31,804 nucleotides of DNA, taken from the NCBI GenBank assembly GCA_016098155.1, contig JAAAJB010000420.1, positions 1 to 31,804 of the forward strand, read 5' to 3'. A program made the translations under genes and the position numbers. How positions within the stretch are numbered: position 1 is the stretch's first letter; every line of letters begins with the position of its first letter. Shown here one piece after another: positions 9,293-19,430 of the stretch. The notes beneath the pieces are model-generated. The model searched no databases. It was not told where the DNA came from and saw only the letters and a list, made by a program, of their open reading frames with translations. Source of the DNA: Actinomortierella ambigua. Its lineage: Eukaryota; Mortierellomycota; Mortierellomycetes; Mortierellales; Mortierellaceae.

Positions 9293-10612
9293 TCTTGCTC
9301 GAGCTGCCCCGAGGAGCGTCCCAACACCTACGTATACGACACCGACCTCCAGCCTGCCTTCTTGGCCCAAAGCACAAACTTTTACAGGATCGAGAGTGAA
9401 AACCTGATCCGCCACTCGGACGCGCCTGAATACATGCGCAAGGTAACCTTATTGCCGCACTTGGACCAATACAAAGACAATAAGCACCCAGGGTGGGACC
9501 GCTGCCCTATGTCATGTGGATAGTTTTTCTCACCATTCAACCCTTTTTTTTTCTTATGATTGCTGCTTGCTCAACGACAGGTCGAGTCGCGTTTACAGGA
9601 GGAGCGAGAACGGTGCTCGCACTATCTGGCTGAGCGGACAGAGCCCGAAGTACGATCTATTGTGAAGGTAGAAATGATTGAGAAGCACCTCAAGACCATC
9701 ATGGATATGGAGAACTCGGGCCTGCGGCAGATGTTGATCAACAACCGTGTTGAAGGTACCTATCCTATTACTACACGCGAGCCAATGTCTCAGGCTGGAT
9801 GTTCGACCGCTTTTTCTACTTGTCTTGTTTATTTGGGTGTACTCTCGTTCTAACTTTGACTCTTCCTTTCCTTCACACCCCATAGACCTTGCGCGGATGT
9901 ACAAGCTTGGACGCGTAGCATGAGCTGAACGTATCGACACTTGCCGAGGTAGTGTTGCTGCTGTTCAACGACGTGCCGGAAGGGGTGGCACTCGGATACG
10001 AGGCGATTGCGCAGGAGGCTGGTCTTCCGCCGGAGCACCTGAAGCGGACGCTTCAATCGGTGGCATATGGCAAGTACAAGATTCTGATCAAGGAGCCAAA
10101 GTCGCGCGTCATCGCGGACACGGACACGTTCACGTTCAATCGCGGGTTCTCGGAGAAGATGTCGCGGATCAAGATTCAGACGGTGGCGTCCAAAGTGGAG
10201 AACGTGGTCGAGCAAAAGGATACACAGCAGCGGGTTGAAGACGCGCGCAAGCATATGGCCGAGGCAGCGATTGTGCGGGTGATGAAGAGCCGCAAGACCC
10301 TGGAGCGCAACGAGCTCATTGCGGAGGTCATCACGCAGCTCCAGGTGCGGTTCAGCCCGTCGCCAGCCATGATCAAGAAGCGAATTGAGGCTCTAATTGA
10401 CCGTGAGTATCTCGAGAGAGCTTCTCACGACAGGTACGAGGTTTGGTTTTTTGGTTGTTTGGTTTTTTGAGGCACGCGTTCCAAAAGACATCAGAGAGAG
10501 CAGACGTGAGGGGAGTGAAGAGTGAGCAGATGGTCCTTGTCAGAACTAACATGTCCATTTTTTGCTGGTTTCTTTCTCGTTCACTAGGAAGCTGTATAAT
10601 TATCTGGCATAG
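9293..10612 (+). pseudogene. Cullin-3 pseudogene with internal deletion (copy 2)
   Basis: Upstream exon about 9293-9442 (YVYDTDLQPAFLAQS, FYRIESENLI), intron 9443-9580, exon 9581-9755 (ERERCSHYLAERTEPEV, KTIMDMENSGL), intron 9756-9885, then EDLARMYKL from 9886. At about 9910-9920 the frame jumps directly to ELNVSTLAEVVLLLFND, so several hundred bases to over a kilobase of cullin core are deleted. A TGA at 9921-9923 closes the upstream frame and a TAG precedes the downstream one. The C-terminal part continues to 10433, intron 10434-10587, last exon 10588-10612 (KLYNYLA stop). It is very close to copy 1 but has Tyr for Cys in LQSVACGKYK. The 5' end is cut at the junction with the protease remnant. 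It cannot make a full cullin; a short C-terminal fragment is conceivable. Confidence 0.9.
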
Positions 10613-11649
10613 TTCAAGGGCTATGTGTGCACGAGACAGTGCGAATGAACAATGGAGACCCTTGTCAAAGATGACACCAGCAATGCTAACATGGGTCTGA
10701 GAGAACAGAGTGTTTGTGAGAGCGGAACGTTTCGTATCTGTGTCAACCCAAGACAACGTGCTACTTTGACATGAAAAAAAACACCAAAGTAAACGTGCAA
10801 GATAGCAGACACAAGCTCTGTCGTACGAAAGCTGGCGGGGTGTCATATTATTCAAGATGCCCATACGCTATCCTGGCACCTTACCGTCCACCTGTTCAAC
10901 TGAAGGGCCACCAATCGCCATCTACCGTCCAGTATGGTCCATCTCTTTTCTTTTTAGGTGTTTGGTGGAGCCCGAATTGAGGAGATGATCAGACGGGAGA
11001 CATGGCCCAAAGCAAAGATGGCAACACACTTGCCGAGACCCCTCGCTGGTTGTAGATTGAGAACCAATCGTTGTGCATTTTCCCTCCCTCGGTTTGGGAT
11101 AAGAGGCACCATTGGTTCACATCCACAATGGTCTATCAAAAGAATGCGCCCTGTCATATGGCTGACTGTGTTGTGTCAAAGGAGAAGCACCCCTCACCCA
11201 AGGAGCTGGAAAAGATCTCGCCAGTCATGCATAGCTGTCTGGCCAGTTGGAACTGTTCAACACATAATACCGAACGAATGGCATACGCTGACACTCCCCG
11301 GTGAACCTTTGCTTTCAGTAAGAATCTGGTGGAGTTGGATATCATGATGGTGCTCTGCCAAGACATTGGTGGACCAGGAAGAAAAAACCAAGGCTTTCGT
11401 GGCGTACATGAAGGAGGTAAAGAAGGGGAGAGCGAAAAAAAGGGGCAGGGGACGTTTAAATAAAAAAAAAAATAAGTAGATGAGAGAGAAAGGTAGCTGT
11501 ACCCAGAGCCAGGATGCCACCGTCAGCCTACAATGAGCCCACCAGATAGATCAAACACCACCCGCTCGTAGCCCTTTTTTTTTCTAAATGTTCTTTCAAT
11601 GTTATTCTGTAGCTATTGTAATATGATATCTATATTAAGGTGCATTATT
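10613..11649. repeat. Duplicated spacer (copy 2)
   Basis: Counterpart of 655-1786, without the palindromic insertion. Its right part, from about 11316, is nearly identical to 15978-16289 next to CotH C. No gene supported. Confidence 0.75.
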
Positions 11650-13833
11650 TTACTTGCCAACAGTGGCAAGGACGTACTTGGCGCGCAGGTTGATGTAAGG
11701 CTTGACACCCTTGACTTTGTCGCCCGAAACCGAGCCCTTGATGGCCGAGTAGAACGAGGGCAGAGTCCTCGTGAAAGGATCTCCGGGCAGATGGGAGCGG
11801 TCGATGGCGTAATCCCAGGCAACGTCCTTCTCAATCTGCGTCTTATAGCCTTCGATGCGGGGATCCATGGCACCACTGTTGAAGACGTCCTGAGTAATGG
11901 TGCGGAGGATGGTCTCAAACATCTTTTTGATGTCCTGGTTGCCGTAGATGAGCTTGGTCACCAGGGGGCGGCCCGTGAAGCCCTGGCTGCCCTCTACCGG
12001 GATCCACTTCTGGTACGGCAGGTTTGGAGCGGGACGGTCACCACCGTTGAAGGAGTGGTCCAAGTCCGAGGGAATGAACTGCCAGAGGTTGGTCTGCGGG
12101 TGGAGGTACATAAAGTAGTTGTGGCCTCTGGCCCAGAACGAGTCCCAGGCACCCGTCAGGTAATCGACGGCCATCGCGCGAAGGAAGCTCTCGAGTTCCA
12201 ACCGCTTGTTCCAGAAGGTGACGGCGTCACGGTCGCTCGACTTGAAGTCTTGCAGGTCCTTCATGAAGGCGATCCACTTGACCATGCCCTGGTCATCGGG
12301 ACTTGCAAACTGGGTCTCGTAGACATTGGGTTTGTAGTCTGAAGCGCTTGGGCCCTGGTAGATCATAGGAGCTTCAGCCTTGCCCATCTGGTACAGCGAG
12401 CCCAGCTTCGTCGAGTCCGAGACGCTGCCATGGTGGAGGGTTGTCTTGACGAAGGGCTTCTCAATATCCTCCATCATCAAGAAAAAGCCGTGGGGTTTGC
12501 CGTTGGCGTAGACGCGCACCCAGCTGCCCTGGGACGTGGGGACACCAACCGCGTTGAGGACATCCACGTACAGCATCTCACGCATCACCGCCATGTCGCT
12601 GGCCTCGGAACGCAGCTTAATAATAGGTCGATCAAAGAATGTGTCGTCTCCCGTAAATTTGAGCTTCAGCGACACCTTCTGGCGCTTACGTGACGAATTG
12701 CCGGAGATGGAGAGCGTGACATTCTTGGAATAGTGCACGACGTCGGCATTGACGAACACAAGGCTGGTCTTGATCTTGAGCAACCTGTCCTTGGGGTGCT
12801 GCAGCATATTATCGAAAGCAGCTTGATCGACCTTGAAATTGATCGTGGCAACCTGAGTGTTGTCAAAGACCTTGGAGGGCTTGGGTCGGACGTCTTTGTA
12901 GATCTGCTTGAGCTCGGGCAAGGCTGAGAAAGTGTCTTTGCGACCGAAAAACTCGTTGGGAGTGGCACTCTTGGAGCTGTCCTTGAAGCGGCGCTCGAAA
13001 TCCTCACGAGCGACCACCTTGTTTGAGCGGTCGACTTCGACATAGCGGTAAGGATTTGAGCCAGAGACGCCCGGGACTTTGGCAGACCAGACTGGAGACT
13101 CATCGCTGAGCTTCAAAGGGTAAATCAGGTCCTTGACTTGGACGGCAATCTTGTTGGCCGGATCTTTGGGGAAGGCAACAACACTATAGGTCACTGTAAA
13201 TAGCACGTGTGGAGATTGATTCGTGATAGTTGGATTGGGGTGGTTAGTGGTAGGGCCAGGAATCAGAAGAATGAGGCAAAGGGGGAACGAGAGAGAGGGT
13301 CAACACGATGTACAGATGCACGGTCGCAGCTATTTTTGTGCGTGTTCAGGAGTCAAGGGGGTGGAGGAACATTGGGCATGTAACGTATTGTTGTTGCCTT
13401 GCAATTGATTTTTCGAGGGGGTTGCCGGCGCTCTGACCTCCTTTTTCGGGCCCCCCTTCCACACGAAAAAAGCAAAGAGATTTTTCTCTTTTGACCAGTC
13501 AACGAAGGAGCCAAAAAAAATGCCATTCCTGACTACTGCAGTTGCTACTCTTCTATGTCGCAGTAGGTGGTACAGGTGCAAGACGGGGATGAGATCGTGT
13601 GTTTGTTGTGTGTGTGAGAGAACGACGAAGACATTTGTGGTGTCCAGTGTGTATGTGGCAGTATAGATATTTTTCTGTCTTCCCCACTAGCGCAATGCTG
13701 CTAAGGCTAGGAGTGGTAGGATAGTACCAAGAAAGTAGAGGAGATGTCAAAGTAGAGGCACGAAGTGTGTCTTACCATCTGCGAATACGCTGGATGCCAG
13801 GGCCAAAAGGCCCATGCTGAGTGTGACGAGCAT
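11650..13833 (-). CDS. Secreted CotH-family protein B
   Basis: Exon 1 is 13833-13776, intron 13775-13194 (582 nt), exon 2 is 13193-11650; 533 aa. The signal peptide is MLVTLSMGLLALASSVFAD and the mature start VTYSVVAF. Landmarks: SGNSSR at 183-188, REMLYVDVLNAVG, YANGKPHGFFLMMEDIE, ARGHNY at about 374-379, and IPSDLDHSF at 393-401 with both conserved Asp. It lacks the Lys-rich insert of A and D. At that position it has the YQGPSASDYKPNVYETQF type of sequence shared with C. Ends GKPYINLRAKYVLATVGK-like, with no GPI-type tail. Shortest of the four. Exon 1 and intron are closest to A, while the second half of exon 2 and the 3' flank are closest to C. Likely secreted to the wall or medium; the ligand is unknown. 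Confidence 0.9.
13395..13524. mobile_element. Short A-tailed insertion in the intron of CotH B
   Basis: About 122 nt (13399-13520), absent from the introns of A, C and D, lies between two TGCC copies (13395-13398 and 13521-13524) that look like a target-site duplication. The insert ends in eight A on the plus strand. A retroposed fragment or small non-autonomous element is possible; no family recognised. It explains most of the extra length of the B intron. Confidence 0.5.
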
Positions 13834-13915
13834 CGTTTATAGGCGAGGCGTGAGTCGGAAAGGGGCGGTTACGAGTGAGGAGAAGTTGTTGGTTCTTCAC
13901 ATCTACAACACATTG

Positions 13916-13924
13916 TCTTTTATA
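13916..13924 (-). promoter_or_regulatory. TATA box of CotH gene B
   Basis: Minus strand TATAAAAGA, 82 nt upstream of the ATG at 13833. Confidence 0.75.
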
Positions 13925-13988
13925 CGTGAGCATGGTCTAACATCTGCGATGAAGGGGTTCCCATCAGGTGACAGACTAAAGATACGAT

Positions 13989-14005
13989 GCAATGAGCAAT
14001 ATCGA
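13989..14005 (-). promoter_or_regulatory. Conserved upstream element of CotH genes (copy B)
   Basis: Same 17-nt block as at 4106-4122, about 156 nt upstream of the ATG. Homology to the other upstream blocks stops near 14085. Confidence 0.35.
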
Positions 14006-14085
14006 TGGGGCTCTGATGTGAGAAGCGTATGTATGCGTGGGTGTGGGAGGGGAGTTAATTGCATTGCGACGTTACTTTTGGTACA

Positions 14086-14834
14086 ATCCAGTGATCGGCA
14101 ATAATTGATGACAACGATAGGGATGCATAGAGCCAGCTGTGTTATTCAGACGCATTGAAAGTCTGAGTGGCAGTCTTCTCTCTCTCTAGCTGTAACTTTT
14201 CTCACTTTTTTTCATTACTTAGGTGACGTCCCTTGCATTCAGGCTCGCTACCGATAGTGTACCAATGGGCAAGGAAGTAGAATATCGCAATAACTTAACA
14301 TTTTGTCCTTGCGTTGACGCCCAACTCTTTCAATGTCCCTGGGGAAAGCATTCGCGATATGCATTCCAAAGCATGCCGAGATAGAAAGATGCCGGAAGAG
14401 CGAGACCGTCCGAGGAAGGGCAGCCTATCCACCAAACGGAAGGAAACTACATGCCTCTCTTCAGCCCCTATATCATTCATGCGAGTGTTCTCTCTTTCCG
14501 TCACCAATGTTGTGGACAAAAACATCGGTAACGAGGGCGATGATGGCGTTAGGGACTCCAATGATCGATTATCAGACTGGGACATACGCTCTCGCACCTG
14601 AGTACCGTCCACGATGCTTAGGATAGCGGGGATGATGCCACAAGCGGTCTTGAATATGGGGATAGCCACGAGTGTGTGGTAGATTACTTCCAGGCCATGC
14701 GACAGCATTCAGTTGTAGTCGTGGACGATGACGTTGGTTTTCATCTACTCTTCAACTCTTCACTACCATGTGCTCACAGAGTCATTCGATAGAGAGAGTA
14801 CGGAGGTGGCTTTTAACAAATCTCATCAGTTGTC
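14086..14834. other. Unique stretch, possibly part of a decayed Helitron
   Basis: No counterpart in the other units. A minus-strand open frame of 137 codons (14295-14708) begins MLSHGLEVIYHTLVAIPIF and has no recognised family or splice support. The stretch leads into the helicase remnant and may be the decayed upstream part of the same element, but no Rep or helicase ATP-site motif could be identified. Confidence 0.35.
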
Positions 14835-15660
14835 AAGCCGAGGTGGACGAGTCAATACAGTAACAGGCGAGCTTGAAAAAGGTCAACAGTGTAGGACACA
14901 GTACAGGTGTTGTTCTTGCAAACCAACATGCGTCTTCTCAGCAACACCATTCACGACAAGCACGCCGGGCAGCAGATGTACGCGGAGTGGTTAATGGAAG
15001 TCGGTAATGGAGTGACAAATGGCGTTGACCGTGGCAATGACGCCAAGAGGATCAAACTCCCACCTAGCGTCTCAATTCCTCCAGGTTCCAATACAGGAAA
15101 CCCTAATTGACCAAATCTATGGCGACATGAACATTTACTTTGGAAGTGTGTCTCACTCTCTGGAGAGTGCGATACTCTACACCACAAATGACATCGCCAA
15201 CCAGATCAACAACTCAGTGAAGGACTAAGTTGGCACACAGGCTGCAGGCAGCGGCCCCGAGTGTCGGCCCCGAGGCAGTGCATCTTTCTGCGAACCACTC
15301 TGGAGCCTGGCGCTTGCTCGGAAGAGCATGCCCATCTCTACCCTCCAGAGTTCCTGAGCTCCCTTTGTCTCTCCTTGATCTACACAGTGACCGACTTTCC
15401 CGTACGGTGGAGGCGACGGCAATTTCCAGTTCGCTCATGTTTCGCTGTGGCTATCAGCCAGTCTCAAGGTCAGACTTTAAGCACGGGTTGGCTTTCATTT
15501 GACTGAACCTGTGTTTTCACACGGGTCACTGTGCGTTACTGCTTCACGAGCCTCAGACTTTTCCGGGTTCTATGTCCTGCTACCTTCCAACGAAATAAAA
15601 AGAAGTCATCAACAGTTGACCAAATTCAACACTCAATGTTACCAGGAGCCACTTCAAAAA
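14835..15660 (+). pseudogene. Helitron (Pif1-like) helicase pseudogene, C-terminal part
   Basis: Rolling-circle transposon helicase, split over frames. In order: SSRGGRVNTV (the region after the DFRQ.LPV box in Helitron helicases); ASLK, then a frameshift; VQVLFLQTNMRLL at 14904-14942; MYAEWLMEVGNG and AKRIKLPPSVSIP; stop at 15108-15110. In other frames follow LIDQIYGDMNIYF, AILYTTNDIANQINN (Helitron AIL.PTNxxVxxIN-type motif), YPPEFLSSL, FPVRSCFAVAISQSQGQTLS (AxTINKSQGQTL-type motif), then after a stop PVFSHGSLCVTASRASDF (PVFSHGQLYVALSR-type motif). The N-terminal Rep and the ATP-binding half are not seen. Inactive. The motif order is diagnostic for the Helitron/Pif1 helicase C-terminal half. 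Confidence 0.82.
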
Positions 15661-15942
15661 TCCTCCAAAAATATTTTCTTTTTTTCTATCTGTTTCTTTT
15701 TCTTCTGCCTCTGCTTCTTCTTCGCCTTCGCCTCTGTCTACGTTTTCTGTTCTTCTCATCTCAACTTTTCGCGTCTTTCGACCCCCCCCCCTTTTTTTTA
15801 TCTAGGCCCACGATGCACCACACGTGACATCTCGATAATCACGTCTTACTTGACACAGCATATACCATACGTGTGACACAAATCATGCCCTACCTTTTAT
15901 TTTTTTTCCTTCAACAAGAGAACTTGCCCAGCGACTATTCCC

Positions 15943-15961
15943 CGCGCGGCGATGCCGGGCG
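15943..15961 (+). mobile_element. Candidate Helitron 3' terminal hairpin
   Basis: CGCGCGGC-GAT-GCCGGGCG forms an 8-bp stem with one G-G mismatch and a 3-nt loop. It lies about 280 nt downstream of the helicase remnant in the expected orientation. Ten bases on, at 15968-15971, is CTAC, one base off the Helitron end consensus CTRR. Homology of CotH unit C to unit B starts within about 10 nt of this point. Confidence 0.5.
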
Positions 15962-15977
15962 TGGCCGCTACCTGCCT

Positions 15978-16289
15978 TCAGAAAGAATCTGGTGGAGTTG
16001 GATACCAGGTTAGTGGTCTGCCAAGACATTGGTGGACAAGGGAGAAAAAAAACCAAGGCTTTTGCGAGAGGAGAGCGAAAAAAGGGGCAGGGGGCGTTTT
16101 AACAAAATCAAAATTGTAGATGAGAGAGAAAGGTAGCTGCATCCAGAGCCAGGATGCCACCATCAGTCCACAATGAGCCCACCAGATAGATCAAACACCA
16201 CCCGCTCGTAGCCCTTTTTTTTTCTAAATGTTCTTTCAGTGTTATTCTGTAGCTATTGTAATATGATATCTATATTAAGGTGCATTATT
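15978..16289. repeat. Partial spacer copy 3' of CotH C
   Basis: Nearly identical to about 11321-11649 (3' flank of CotH B), beginning abruptly at the agaatctggtggagttgg word. Unlike the other units, no cullin fragment precedes it; the Helitron remnant stands in that place. It should contain the 3' UTR of CotH C. Confidence 0.8.
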
Positions 16290-18360
16290 TTACTTGCCAA
16301 CATTGGCACGGACGTAGTTGGCGCGCCACTTGACGTAAGGCTTGATACCAAGGACTTGACCGCCGCTGTACTTGGGGGTGTCCTCGCCGATGTCCACGTA
16401 GAAATGTTTCATGCTCCTCTTGAAAGGACTTCCGGGCAGATGAGAGCGGTCGATTTTCACATCCCAATCAACTTCATTCGCAATCCGCTTCGTGTGGGCA
16501 TCGATGAGGGGATACAAGGCCTCGCGGTTGAAGACTCGATCGGTGATGCGAAGGACGATGGTCTCAAACATCTTGTTGATGGCCTTGTTCTCGATGATGA
16601 GCTTGGTCACCAGGGGGCGGCCCGTGAAGCCCTGGCTGCCCTGTTTCGGGGTCCACTCCCGGTACGGCAAGTCTGGGTTAGGGCGTTTGTCATCGTTGAA
16701 GGAGTGGTCAAAGTCCGAGGGGAGGAACTGCCAGAGGTTGGTCTGCGGGTGGAGGTACATAAAGTAGTTGTGGCCTCTGGCCCAGAACGAATCCCAGGCA
16801 CCCGCCAGGTAATCGACGGCCATCGCGCGAAGGAAGCTGTCGAGCTCCAACCGCTTGCTCCAAAAGGCGACGGCGTCACGGTCGCTCGACTTGAAGTCTT
16901 GCAGGTCCTTCATGAAGGCGATCCACTTGACCATGTCCTTGTCGCCAGGACCCGCAACCTTGGTCTCGTAGACATTGCTTTTGTAGTCTTTAGCATTTGG
17001 GCCCTGGTAGATCATGGGAGCCTCAGCCTTGCCCATCTGGTACAGCGAGCCCAACTCTGTGACGTTCGTGACGGTGCCTCGGTGGATAGTGTTCATGACG
17101 AAGGGCTCCTCAATATCCTCCATCATCAAGAAAAAGCCTTGGGGTTTGCCGTTGACATAGGCGCGCACCCAGCTGGTCTCGGACGCGTGGATACCAACCG
17201 CGTTGAGGACATCCACGTACAGCATCTCACGCATCACCGTCGGGTCGGCGGCCCCGGCACGGAGCTTGAGAATGGGCCGATCAAAGAACGGATCGCCTTT
17301 GGGAAGCGTCTTTGGGAACTTGACCTTCAGCGACACCTTCTGGCGCTTACGTGACGAATTGCCAGAGATGGACAGCCTGACATTATCGGACGAGTGGATG
17401 AGGTCGGCATTGACGAACGTGAGATTGGCCTTGATCTTGATTTCCCTGTCCCTTGGGTTCTGCATCATATGGTCGAACTCAGCTGGATCAACATTAAAAT
17501 GGATCGTGGCGACCTGACGGTTGTCAAAGACCTTGGAGGGCTTGGGTCGGACGTCTTTGTAGATCTGCTCGAGCTTGGGCACGGCGATGAAGGTCTCATT
17601 GCGACCGAAAAAATCGTTGGGAGTGGCAGTCTTGAAGCTGCCTTTGGGGTAGCGCTTGTCTTTCTCACGATCGACCATCTTGTTTTTACGGTCGAATTCG
17701 ACATAGCGGTAAGAATTTGAGCTAGAGACGCCACGGACTGTGGCAGTCCAGATATACGGCAAATCTTTGGTCGTCTGCAGATAGTGGGTATTGCCCTTGA
17801 CTTGGACGGCAACCCTGTTGGCCGGATTTTTGGTGAAGGCAACAACAGTGTATTTCACTGTAGAAAAGCGCATGAGGAGATTGATGATGGAGTAGGGAGT
17901 CAGAAGCATGGGGCGAAGGAGAACGAGAGAAGAGTCAATATGATGTACAGATGCAAGGTCGCAGCGAATTTTGTGCGTGTTCAGAAGTCGAGAGGGTGGA
18001 GAGGGTGGAAGAGGTGGAGGAACGTGGGACATGTAACGCATGGCTGTGCCATTCCTGCCTACAGCAGTTGCTACTCCTCTGTGTCGCAGTAGATAGTACA
18101 GGTGCAAGACGGGGACAAGTTCATGTGTTTGTTGTCTGTAGGAGAGACATAGCGAAGACGTTTGTGGTGTCCAGTGCTTATGTGGCAGTATAGATATTTT
18201 TCTGTTTTCCAAGCCAGCGCAATGCTACTAAGGCTAGGAGTGGTAGGATAGTGCCAAGAAAGTAGAGGAGATGTCAAAGTAGAGGTACGAAGTGAGTCTT
18301 ACCATCTGCGACAACGCTGGATGCCAGGACCAAAAGGCCCATGCTGAATTTGATGAGCAT
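16290..18360 (-). CDS. Secreted CotH-family protein C
   Basis: Exon 1 is 18360-18303, intron 18302-17858 (445 nt), exon 2 is 17857-16290; 541 aa. The signal peptide is MLIKFSMGLLVLASSVVAD and the mature start VKYTVVAF. Landmarks: SGNSSR at 184-189, FPKTLPKGD insert from about 200 (shared with D only), REMLYVDVLNAVG, YVNGKPQGFFLMMEDIEE, ARGHNY at about 379-384, and LPSDFDHSF with Asp 401 and 403. No Lys-rich insert and no C-terminal hydrophobic tail. The intron happens to be open in the exon 2 frame back to an ATG at 18212, which would give a 640-aa product without signal peptide. I prefer the spliced form because exon 1, both splice sites and the TATA spacing are conserved in all four genes. 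Coding resembles B in its 3' half, promoter and intron resemble D. Confidence 0.9.
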
Positions 18361-18442
18361 CGTTTATGGGCGAGGCGTGAGACGGAAGGGGTAGGTTGCG
18401 AATGAGGAAAAGTTGTTGGTTTCTCGCATCCTCAACACGCCG

Positions 18443-18451
18443 TCTTTTATA
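18443..18451 (-). promoter_or_regulatory. TATA box of CotH gene C
   Basis: Minus strand TATAAAAGA, 82 nt upstream of the ATG at 18360. Confidence 0.75.
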
Positions 18452-18528
18452 TATATGAGTCTGCGACGAAGAGTGGCAGGCTGAAAAAAAAACAATACAT
18501 AGAAGAATGAAGGAGCTGAGGATGCAAA

Positions 18529-18545
18529 GCAATGAGCAATATCGA
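18529..18545 (-). promoter_or_regulatory. Conserved upstream element of CotH genes (copy C)
   Basis: Same 17-nt block as upstream of A and B, about 169 nt from the ATG. Confidence 0.35.
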
Positions 18546-18659
18546 TTGTGTACTGTTGTGAGACAGTTGTGAGAGGCGTATGTTTGTGTGAGTGTGTGGG
18601 GATGGAAGATGCAATTAAGTTCCGCTCAGTCTTATCTTTGTTCGAGTCCACGGGCTAAG

Positions 18660-19430
18660 TATTTTCTGGATCTCACAGTACTTTCGTCGCTTCCATGCTG
18701 TCCCCCTTAGCTGAATCTGAGAGACTCACTCATGGTATCATTTTGGTAAAGAGTGCCAGACGTCGGCTGCATACTCGCGTTCTCAAAACCGCTGCACAGT
18801 CGCCCACCGCACTCAATTGTCGAGCGTTGATGTACCAGCTTTTTATGGCGATAGCAGCAGCCCTGACACCTCCCTAGCCACCCGATGTCAGCTGTGTCTC
18901 AAGATCCATCGTACTAACCACATCGCCGACAACAACAACAACAACAACAGCTCTGGTGATGAATATACCGGGTTTGCCATCGTCTCTCAGCTTGTCCTTA
19001 TCCCTCAAACTTGTTTATCTTGTCCTCAGCTAGACTCGAAAATCCCCTGCGCCCTGCGGTGGGGGTGGAGTGTCGTACATGGGCTCCGACATTCCGTGAC
19101 GAAAATAGACTTTTTGAATTATCGGCTGTTGTGTTCCAAGCCATGTACCTTGGGGTACGATGTCCGCTTACTGGTTTCAAAAGCTTAAAGAGAGTGTAAC
19201 CATTGAGGCGGAATTTTTTTTCTTGGAGTCTATGAGCGTGAGCAGCTTCTTCAGGCAAAGGAGCGGAAGTTCGATAGGAGCTCTGTTTACAAATAAGGAA
19301 CGGAGTACCATAGGACCACTCTTCGTTTCTCTTCTTTTGTATGTCGAGGTATTTTCTTAGGCCCTCCTCTTCCTTCGACATCCTTAAGAGGAAAGGGCTC
19401 TCGTGGTAGCTGGTCTCATTTCGCACTAAT
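18660..19430 (-). pseudogene. Decayed relic of an unknown membrane-protein-like gene (copy C)
   Basis: The best-preserved of three copies. A minus-strand frame of 142 codons (18998-19426) contains RYMAWNTTADNSKSLFSS, RHSTPTAGRRGFSSLAED and KINKFEG, then stops. A neighbouring frame continues with a Val-rich hydrophobic run encoded by an AAC microsatellite (about 18929-18952), and further frames with LALFTKMIP and SDSAKGDS words. I do not recognise the family. The order, extracellular-looking part then hydrophobic run then tail, is also seen in copies A and D. Whether the 142-codon frame is expressed is unknown. Confidence 0.3.

Noticed and set aside
14295..14708. 137-codon minus-strand frame as a gene
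   Set aside because: No recognised family, no promoter or splice support, and it lies in transposon debris; described only as part of the unique stretch.
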